NCBI GenBank assembly: GCA_964474375.1
Contig: CAYYSG010000015.1
Span: 1-18,755 of the forward strand
Source: 2-01-FULL-33-17 sp964474375
GTDB taxonomy: Bacteria; Patescibacteriota; Minisyncoccia; Phycocordibacterales; UBA9973
Length of the DNA stretch: 18,755 nt
Reading direction: 5' to 3'
The notes under the pieces were generated by a model. The model saw only the letters and a list, made by a program, of their open reading frames with translations, did no database searches and had not been told where the DNA came from. Of this stretch, positions 13,282-18,755 are shown piece by piece. Each line of letters opens with the position of its first letter. Position 1 is the stretch's first letter. The position numbers were made by a program, and so were the translations under genes.

Positions 13282-13313
13282 AAGATTATTATAAGTTAGT
13301 AAGTAATATATAT

Positions 13314-13547
13314 ATGGAAGAAATAATTCCACAAATTGAGTCAGCACGTCTTATTGCAAGAGGTATGACTATGACCATCGCCATGGCTGGTTCTGCTCTT
13401 GGTGAAGGTTACATTATCGGTAAAGCTCTTGAAGCTATTGGTCGTAACCCTGACCAATCAGGTTCTATCTTTTCTAAAATGATTATTGGTGTCGCTCTTG
13501 CAGAATCAACTGCTATTTACGCATTCGTTGCGTTCTTCTTGCTCTAA
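13314..13547 (+). CDS. atpE: F1Fo ATP synthase subunit c, with a two-carboxylate, sodium-type ion site
   Basis: Forms the rotor ring of Fo. 77 residues, two helices: about 10-40 and 50-77, joined by the polar loop GRNPDQ (Arg44-Asn45-Pro46). The ion-carrying glutamate is Glu64 in ALAESTAIY (61-69). Ser65, Thr66 and Tyr69 follow it exactly as in the sodium-binding c subunit of Ilyobacter (E65, S66, T67, Y70). The helix-1 position equal to Ilyobacter Gln32 is Glu31 (ALGEGY), giving two carboxylates per site, as described for Fusobacterium nucleatum. Na+ coupling is therefore inferred. Helix 1 is unusually polar at its start (Arg12, Arg16), and the glycine zipper is reduced to GSALGEG. It is preceded by tandem hairpins and an AT-rich TAATATATATATG start context without SD. 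Confidence 0.95.
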   Translation: MEEIIPQIESARLIARGMTMTIAMAGSALGEGYIIGKALEAIGRNPDQSGSIFSKMIIGVALAESTAIYAFVAFFLL

Positions 13548-13567
13548 TATAATTTTATTTTAATTGT

Positions 13568-14071
13568 ATGCTCGAGGTATTAGGCAAAATTGGTTTTGAT
13601 TGGCAAGTAGCACTTGCAAACTTGGTGAACTTTATTGTCATCTTTTTTGTGTTGCGTAAATTTGCTTGGGGACCAATTCAAAAAGTAATTTCTGAAAGAC
13701 AGTCTAAAATAGACCAAGGACTGGAAGATGCCGAAAGAGCCAAGGGTGAACTTCTTATGGCTGAAGAGATTAAGTCAAAGAAGATTGATGAAGCAAAGGC
13801 CGAAGCTAACCGTGCTATTGGTGATGCTCAAAACAAAGCAGATGGAATAATGGCTAGTGCTAAAGAAGAATCTCTTGCTATGCGGGAGAGTATCCTGAAA
13901 GAAGCTGAGAATGATGCAGCTATTAAGAAAAACTCTGTGTATGGTGAAGTTGAAAAAGAATTCGGTAATTTAGTTCTTGCTGGTATGGAAAAAGTTTTGA
14001 AAGAAAACATGAACCCAGAAATGCAAAAATCTTATATCGAAAAGTCTTTAAAAAGTTTTAACACTAAATAA
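13568..14071 (+). CDS. atpF: F1Fo ATP synthase subunit b
   Basis: Peripheral stalk subunit linking subunit a to F1. 167 residues, normal length. One membrane helix near the N-terminus (about 14-31, ALANLVNFIVIFFVLRKF) with a WGP turn after it (34-36), then a long charged helix typical of b dimers (from SERQSKIDQGLEDAERAKGE through ESILKEAEND to about 130) and a C-terminal segment that would contact delta. Only one b-type gene is present, so a homodimer is expected. atpH starts 3 nt after its stop. A TATAAT lies at 13548-13553, but 14 nt from the ATG and with no good -35, so I do not call a promoter. Confidence 0.95.
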   Translation: MLEVLGKIGFDWQVALANLVNFIVIFFVLRKFAWGPIQKVISERQSKIDQGLEDAERAKGELLMAEEIKSKKIDEAKAEANRAIGDAQNKADGIMASAKEESLAMRESILKEAENDAAIKKNSVYGEVEKEFGNLVLAGMEKVLKENMNPEMQKSYIEKSLKSFNTK

Positions 14072-14074
14072 TAT

Positions 14075-14467
14075 ATGATTTCATCAAAAAACTTAGCAAA
14101 AGCATTGTATAAATTGTCGGAGGAAAATAATTTTACCCCCGAGAAGATTTTACGTTCTTTTATGAGTTATGTTGATGAGTATAATCTACAGCCGTTACTA
14201 CCTAAAACCATTCAGTATCTTGAGGAATTTCATAAAAAGAAGAAAAAATGGAACACGGTAGAAATAGATTTTGGTTACAGTATTGAAGATTCAAAGATCG
14301 TTACACAAATAAAAGAAACCATAAAAGCAAATAGTGACGACGATGTATCAATTAGTGAAGACAAAGAACTCATAGGTGGATTCGTAGCTAGGCACAAAGG
14401 TGTCATATACGACGCAAGTATCAAGAACCAGTTACAATTATTAAAAAAGAACTTAATTAACTCTTAG
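14075..14467 (+). CDS. atpH: F1Fo ATP synthase subunit delta (short)
   Basis: Joins the peripheral stalk to the top of F1. 130 residues against about 175-180 usually. The N-terminal helical bundle that binds alpha is reduced: SSKNLAKALYKLSEE (3-17) for the first helix, and fewer helices between it and the second domain. The C-terminal signature is clear: DKELIGGFVARHKGVIYDASIKNQL (about 97-121), matching the delta pattern in which IGG, D and S are conserved. Placement between b and alpha is canonical, supporting the call. It starts 3 nt after atpF and ends with TAG 2 nt before atpA. Shortening is probably lineage-wide streamlining, not damage, because the frame is intact. Confidence 0.9.
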   Translation: MISSKNLAKALYKLSEENNFTPEKILRSFMSYVDEYNLQPLLPKTIQYLEEFHKKKKKWNTVEIDFGYSIEDSKIVTQIKETIKANSDDDVSISEDKELIGGFVARHKGVIYDASIKNQLQLLKKNLINS

Positions 14468-14469
14468 TT

Positions 14470-15963
14470 ATGGCAGTAGAAGAAATAATAAAAAATTTAA
14501 AGAGCAAGATAGAAAATTTTGAAGGCTCTCTGAACACTACAGAATTCGGTAATATCGTTTCTGTTAGTGACGGTATCGCTAAAATATCTGGACTCTACGG
14601 AGCTATGGCTTCTGAGATGTTGATACTGGGTGATGGCGTATATGCATTGGCTCTAAATCTAGAAGAAGACGTTCTAGGGGCTATTGTGCTCGGAGACTAC
14701 AAGACTTTGAAAGAAGGCGACGTTGCGAAAAGAACTGGCAAAATTTTGTCTATCAATGTAGGACAAGATGTCATTGGGCGTGTTGTTGACCCACTTCTTT
14801 TACCTGTTGATGGTAAAGGCGTTATAAAAGGCGACAAAGAAATGTTCATCGAACGTATTGCACCAGGGGTGATGGCTCGTCAAAGTGTAGACGTACCACT
14901 ACAAACTGGAGTCAAAGCCATCGACGTGCTTGTTCCTATTGGTCGGGGTCAACGTGAACTAATCATCGGTGATAGACAAACTGGAAAAACAGCTATTGCA
15001 CTGGACGCTATCATTAACCAAAAAGGCAAAGGTGTTAAATGTGTTTATGTTGCTATTGGTCAGAAAAAGTCTAAAGTAATGCGCGTTGTTACTGAACTTG
15101 AAAAACATGGCGCTATGGACTACACAACTGTTGTTTTGGCTTCGGCATCCGACAATGCATCACTTCTTTATTTGGCACCGTATGCTGGAGTTACAATCGC
15201 GGAATATTTTATGGAAAAAGGCGAGGATGTTTTAGTTGTATATGATGATCTTACAAAACACGCTAACTCATATCGTGAAATTTCATTACTTCTTCGTCGT
15301 CCACCAGGTCGTGAAGCTTACCCAGGAGATGTGTTCTATTTGCACTCACGTCTATTAGAAAGAGCATGTCGCAGAAATAAGGAAGCCGGAGGCGGTTCTA
15401 TTACAGCTTTGCCAATTATTGAAACCCAAGGTGGTGACATTTCAGCTTATATTCCAACGAACGTTATTTCTATTACTGATGGTCAAATCTTCCTAGAAAC
15501 TGGTTTGTTTTACAAAGGTATAAAACCGGCTATTAACGTTGGGTTCTCTGTGTCTCGTGTTGGGGGATCTGCGCAAACTAAAGCCATGAAGAAAAATGCT
15601 GGACCAATGAAACTATCTTTGGCGCAATACCGCGAACTTGAAAGCTTCTCACAATTTGACTCTGATTTGGATGCTGACACTAAGAAAATGCTTGACCGTG
15701 GTTCTCGCACAGTCGAAATATTGAAGCAAGAACAATCGAAGCCTTTGCCTGTAGTACACCAAATTGCAAGTATATTTGCTGTTAACGAAGGTCTTATTGA
15801 TAATCTTCCAAAAGAAAATATCAAGAAATGGGAAGCAGGACTACACAAGTTTTTAGAATCTTCTAAAAAAGATCTTCTATCTAAAATGGAAAAATCTTGG
15901 GATGATGAAATAAAAAATTCTCTCAAAGAAGCAATCACTGAGTATAACGCTCAAAATAATTAA
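14470..15963 (+). CDS. atpA: F1Fo ATP synthase subunit alpha
   Basis: Non-catalytic nucleotide-binding subunit of the F1 hexamer. 497 residues. Seen: a beta-barrel domain with EFGNIVSVSDGIAKISGL (25-42), Walker A GDRQTGKTAIA (167-177), YVAIGQKKS, the LVVYDDL Walker B (255-261), LLLRRPPGREAYPGDVFYLHSRLLERA (273-299) and VGFSVSRVGGSAQ (357-369), in which Arg363 is the arginine finger reaching into the beta active site. The C-terminal helical domain is complete. All expected motifs are intact and the length is normal. It starts 2 nt after atpH without an SD. The antisense frame at 15510-15938 is a shadow. Confidence 0.98.
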   Translation: MAVEEIIKNLKSKIENFEGSLNTTEFGNIVSVSDGIAKISGLYGAMASEMLILGDGVYALALNLEEDVLGAIVLGDYKTLKEGDVAKRTGKILSINVGQDVIGRVVDPLLLPVDGKGVIKGDKEMFIERIAPGVMARQSVDVPLQTGVKAIDVLVPIGRGQRELIIGDRQTGKTAIALDAIINQKGKGVKCVYVAIGQKKSKVMRVVTELEKHGAMDYTTVVLASASDNASLLYLAPYAGVTIAEYFMEKGEDVLVVYDDLTKHANSYREISLLLRRPPGREAYPGDVFYLHSRLLERACRRNKEAGGGSITALPIIETQGGDISAYIPTNVISITDGQIFLETGLFYKGIKPAINVGFSVSRVGGSAQTKAMKKNAGPMKLSLAQYRELESFSQFDSDLDADTKKMLDRGSRTVEILKQEQSKPLPVVHQIASIFAVNEGLIDNLPKENIKKWEAGLHKFLESSKKDLLSKMEKSWDDEIKNSLKEAITEYNAQNN

Positions 15964-15987
15964 TCTTACAAAAAGCTAATATTTATT

Positions 15988-16896
15988 ATGGCAATTCAAT
16001 CAAAAGCAATTAAACAAAAAATGATCTCTATTGGTAATATCAAAAAAATTACCAAAACAATGGAGATGGTTTCTGTTTCGAAGATGAAACGTGCAGTTTC
16101 GCGTTCTTTTGCTTCACGTGAATATGCTAGATACGCTCTTGAAATATTAGTCACACTTGCTAAAGAGCGTAACATTAGTGACCCACTGCTCGAATACGGC
16201 GATGGCGACAGGACACTCATGCTGATAATTGCATCCAACAAAGGTCTTTGTGGAGGATACAATATCAATGTTTCCAAAGCTGTATCAAAATACAAAACTA
16301 AAAATGAAGGAGGACTGGATGCTATTACTGTAGGCAAACAGGCCGAAAGAATTGCGAATAGAAACAAAATTCCTATAGTTGCTAGTTTTCATGAATTCGG
16401 TGAAGATATTGATTTGAACAAAGTTAAAACACTACGCAAATTGATAATCAAAGAATTCGTTGATTTAAAGAAATATAAAAATGTAGTTGTTGTTTATACA
16501 GAATTTATAAAGCAGCTCGATTATCGCCCAACAGTCAAAGAAATATTACCGATAAGCCCAAGAACAACCAGAGATATAATAGAAGAAATAGAATCAGGGC
16601 ACGAAGATACTAGGTTTGAGAAAAGAGGAATGGCATTGTATCTTTTTGAACCGACAGAACAACGAGTAATGCGTAAAGTCCTGCCCAACCTACTAACCGC
16701 AACGATATTTCAAATACTTTTAGGTGCTGGAGCATCGGAACATAGTTCAAGAATGGTAGCTATGAAAAACGCTACTGATAATGCCGGAGAATTACTAGAT
16801 GACTTGAAATTGACATATAACAGAGCTCGTCAGGCAAGCATTACCCAAGAAGTAGCAGAAATCATAGGAGGCGCAGAAGCCTTAAATACTAATTAA
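15988..16896 (+). CDS. atpG: F1Fo ATP synthase subunit gamma
   Basis: Central rotor shaft that turns inside alpha3beta3 and is attached to the c ring. 302 residues, a little longer than usual (about 285-290). The N-terminal helix IGNIKKITKTMEMVSVSKMKRA (12-33) and the C-terminal helix with SRMVAMKNATDNAGELLDDLKLTYNRARQASITQEVAEIIGGAEAL are the conserved coiled-coil pair. The Rossmann-like middle shows LIIASNKGLCGGYN (about 78-91). It starts 24 nt after atpA. A TAATAT at 15977-15982 lies 5 nt before the ATG, but in this AT-rich gap I do not claim a separate promoter. Confidence 0.97.
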   Translation: MAIQSKAIKQKMISIGNIKKITKTMEMVSVSKMKRAVSRSFASREYARYALEILVTLAKERNISDPLLEYGDGDRTLMLIIASNKGLCGGYNINVSKAVSKYKTKNEGGLDAITVGKQAERIANRNKIPIVASFHEFGEDIDLNKVKTLRKLIIKEFVDLKKYKNVVVVYTEFIKQLDYRPTVKEILPISPRTTRDIIEEIESGHEDTRFEKRGMALYLFEPTEQRVMRKVLPNLLTATIFQILLGAGASEHSSRMVAMKNATDNAGELLDDLKLTYNRARQASITQEVAEIIGGAEALNTN

Positions 16897-16904
16897 TAAA
16901 TTTT

Positions 16905-18302
16905 ATGAATAAAGGAAAAATAACACAAATCATTGGTCCAGTAGTAGACGTAAGATTCGAAGAGAATCTTCCGGCTATTTATAATGCTTTAACTGCTGTA
17001 TTACCCAATGGTAATTTAGTAACTTTGGAGGTCAACCAGCACACTGGCCTTAAAGAAGTTCGGGCTATTGCTATGTCATCAACTGATGGGCTAACACGTG
17101 GTGCTGAAATTACTGACACTGGTGCTCCTATTTCGGTCCCTGTTGGTAAATCAGTATTAGGTAGAATGTTCGACGTAACTGGTAAACCAATCGACAATAT
17201 GGAATTCAAGTCAGACGGAGCTCTTTCGTCAATTCACCGTGACTCACCACAATTCGATGAACAATCAACCAAGACTGAACTACTAGAAACTGGCGTAAAA
17301 GTTATCGACCTTATTTGTCCTTTCTTAAAAGGAGGTAAAGTTGGACTATTCGGTGGTGCCGGAGTAGGTAAGACTGTGGTTATCCAGGAACTAATCAATA
17401 ACATTGCCAAAGCTCACGGTGGGTATTCTATATTCGCTGGTGTGGGAGAAAGAACTCGTGAAGGTAATGACTTGTATCAAGAAATGAAAGACGCTGGAGT
17501 ACTGGACAAAACATCACTTGTTTTCGGACAAATGAATGAACCGCCAGGTGCGCGTGCTCGCGTGGCACTATCAGCCCTAACCATGGCCGAGCATTTCCGC
17601 GACAAAGAAAACAAAGACATTCTTTTGTTTATCGATAATATTTTCCGTTTTACTCAAGCTGGATCAGAAATGTCAGCATTATTAGGACGTATGCCTTCAG
17701 CTGTGGGTTATCAACCAACGCTAGCAACAGAGATGGGAAATTTGCAAGAAAGAATTACATCAACAAAAAATGGTTCTATTACTTCTGTTCAAGCAGTTTA
17801 TGTACCAGCCGACGACTTTACTGACCCAGCGCCAGCTACAACATTTACACACCTTGACTCAACAGTGTCTTTGAATCGTTCTTTGTCTGAACTAGGTATT
17901 TATCCAGCAGTGGACCCATTGGATTCTAGTTCAACAATGCTTGAACCAAGTATAGTCGGTGAAGACCACTACTATGTTACCCGCGAAGTCCAAAGAGTAT
18001 TGCAAAAATATAAAGACCTTCAAGACATCATTGCTATTTTGGGTATGGATGAATTGTCCGACGATGACAAAATCTTGGTTTCTCGCGCTCGTAAAATACA
18101 AAAATTCCTATCACAACCATTCCATGTTGCTGAGCAATTTACTGGTGCGCCAGGTATTTATGTAAAACGAACTGATACTGTGCGTAGCTTTAAAGAAATT
18201 CTTGAAGGTAAGTACGACCATATCGGTGAGCAAAGCTTCTACATGAAAGGCTCTATTGAAGACGTTGTTAAAGATTACGAAGAAAAACAAAAGTCAGCAT
18301 AA
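16905..18302 (+). CDS. atpD: F1Fo ATP synthase subunit beta (catalytic)
   Basis: Catalytic subunit making or hydrolysing ATP. 465 residues. Seen: N-terminal barrel GKITQIIGPVVDVRF (4-18), Walker A FGGAGVGKTVV (149-159) with Lys156, AGVGERTREGNDLY (178-191) with the catalytic base Glu182, Walker B DILLFIDNIFRFTQAGSEMS, LGRMPSAVGYQPTLATEMG, and the C-terminal DELSDDD segment (382-388), equal to the DELSEED lever that contacts gamma and epsilon. All catalytic residues are intact. It starts 8 nt after atpG, with an AT-rich upstream and no SD; atpC follows after 7 nt. Confidence 0.98.
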   Translation: MNKGKITQIIGPVVDVRFEENLPAIYNALTAVLPNGNLVTLEVNQHTGLKEVRAIAMSSTDGLTRGAEITDTGAPISVPVGKSVLGRMFDVTGKPIDNMEFKSDGALSSIHRDSPQFDEQSTKTELLETGVKVIDLICPFLKGGKVGLFGGAGVGKTVVIQELINNIAKAHGGYSIFAGVGERTREGNDLYQEMKDAGVLDKTSLVFGQMNEPPGARARVALSALTMAEHFRDKENKDILLFIDNIFRFTQAGSEMSALLGRMPSAVGYQPTLATEMGNLQERITSTKNGSITSVQAVYVPADDFTDPAPATTFTHLDSTVSLNRSLSELGIYPAVDPLDSSSTMLEPSIVGEDHYYVTREVQRVLQKYKDLQDIIAILGMDELSDDDKILVSRARKIQKFLSQPFHVAEQFTGAPGIYVKRTDTVRSFKEILEGKYDHIGEQSFYMKGSIEDVVKDYEEKQKSA

Positions 18303-18309
18303 TTAATTT

Positions 18310-18753
18310 ATGAGTAAGGTTATTAAACTAAAAATCCTAACCCCTGAGAGTGTCGTTTATCAAAATGACATTCTTGAGATTACCTTACCAACCGAAGCCG
18401 GGGAACTAACTCTGCTACCAGATCACATGCCATTAGTAACAATTGCTAAGACTGGCGAAATGCGTTTGAAGTCAGTAGATGGTGAAATCCTGCCTATGTC
18501 TATTTCCGGAGGTATTGTCGAGGTCCGCGGGTCAGACAATGTGAAGAATCTTGAGACTGAAATAATCATCCTTGCATTCCAAGCCGAACTTGCAACAGAG
18601 ATTGATATTTATAGAGCTGAAGATGCATATGCCAGAGCGGTCAAAGCAATGGAAGACGCTGAAAATGAAAAAGACGTAGACTTTGCTAAATTCCAAGCAT
18701 TAGTCGACAAAGAACTAAACCGCGTCAGAGTTGCCAAAAAATGGCGTAAATAA
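18310..18753 (+). CDS. atpC: F1Fo ATP synthase subunit epsilon
   Basis: Last subunit of the rotor foot, linking gamma to the c ring and often inhibiting ATP hydrolysis. 147 residues. The N-terminal beta sandwich shows LKILTPESVVYQNDILEITLP (about 7-27) and GELTLLPDHMPLVT (31-44) with an internal GGIVEV-type strand. The C-terminal helical hairpin (about 95-147) is present, with YARAVKAMEDAENEK followed by LNRVRVAKKWRK. A complete hairpin means epsilon-type inhibition is possible. It is the final gene in view; the TAA is 2 nt from the window edge, so any operon terminator lies outside. Confidence 0.95.
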   Translation: MSKVIKLKILTPESVVYQNDILEITLPTEAGELTLLPDHMPLVTIAKTGEMRLKSVDGEILPMSISGGIVEVRGSDNVKNLETEIIILAFQAELATEIDIYRAEDAYARAVKAMEDAENEKDVDFAKFQALVDKELNRVRVAKKWRK

Positions 18754-18755
18754 AA

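Noticed and set aside
13548..13553. TATAAT between atpE and atpF as an internal promoter
   Set aside because: No usable -35, 14 nt from the ATG, and it lies in an AT-rich operon gap where such hexamers arise easily.
15510..15938. 142-residue open frame on the minus strand inside atpA
   Set aside because: Fully antisense to a clear, motif-complete ATP synthase alpha gene; the sequence has no family features and reflects codon pattern of atpA.
15996..16367. 123-residue open frame on the minus strand inside atpG
   Set aside because: Antisense shadow of the gamma subunit gene; no independent promoter or family resemblance.
480..18753. UGA recoded to glycine, as in SR1/Gracilibacteria
   Set aside because: All conserved genes read through to full length in the standard code with no in-frame TGA, so active reassignment is not seen here.
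1..18755. CRISPR array, insertion sequence, prophage or toxin-antitoxin module
   Set aside because: No regularly spaced repeats, transposase motifs, terminal inverted repeats or paired small ORFs were found; gaps are short and hold promoters or terminators.

Overview
The window looks like a piece of a Candidate Phyla Radiation (Patescibacteria, Parcubacteria-like) chromosome. It is AT-rich and very compact. Its proteins are short or divergent versions of core bacterial families: a 313-residue RF1, a 130-residue ATP synthase delta subunit, a split transketolase and a ribulose-phosphate epimerase with altered metal ligands. No gene has a recognisable Shine-Dalgarno site. Most transcription units start with a -10 hexamer ending 6-8 nt before the ATG, so leaderless mRNAs are likely. 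Assignment to a named lineage is inference; no rRNA is present.

Layout. 1-437 (-): start of a multi-helix membrane protein that runs off the left edge, perhaps the N-terminus of a membrane metallophosphoesterase. 480-995 (+): conserved protein of unknown function. 1025-4069 (+): sugar-phosphate block with rpiB, a divergent rpe and transketolase as two adjacent genes. 4190-5206 (-): PfkB-family kinase, and 5301-6155 (+): class II fructose-bisphosphate aldolase, transcribed divergently. 6213-6572 (-): small orphan ORF. 6661-8337 (+): FAD-linked oxidase/dehydrogenase of the GlcD/D-lactate dehydrogenase type. 8381-11750 (+): ribosomal protein bL25, a secreted coiled-coil murein hydrolase, type B bL31 and RF1, mostly with their own promoters. 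11899-11970 (+): tRNA-Ile(GAT). 12092-18753 (+): complete F1Fo ATP synthase operon in the order I/Z-a-c-b-delta-alpha-gamma-beta-epsilon.

How they fit together. RpiB, RPE and transketolase are core steps of the non-oxidative pentose phosphate pathway. With the PfkB-type kinase and the aldolase they could link pentoses to lower glycolysis without a transaldolase, which is not seen here. The ATP synthase c subunit carries two carboxylates plus the Ser-Thr-Tyr of the sodium-coordinating signature, so the enzyme may be Na+-coupled. A promoter with ideal spacing lies between prfA and the tRNA, so tRNA-Ile may be co-transcribed with the atp operon. Tandem hairpins separate atpB from atpE.

All 22 genes whose 3' end is visible stop with TAA (15) or TAG (7), none with TGA. 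I saw no CRISPR array, insertion sequence, prophage or clear laterally acquired cassette. The unusual content is in gene-expression signals and in divergent versions of core enzymes.
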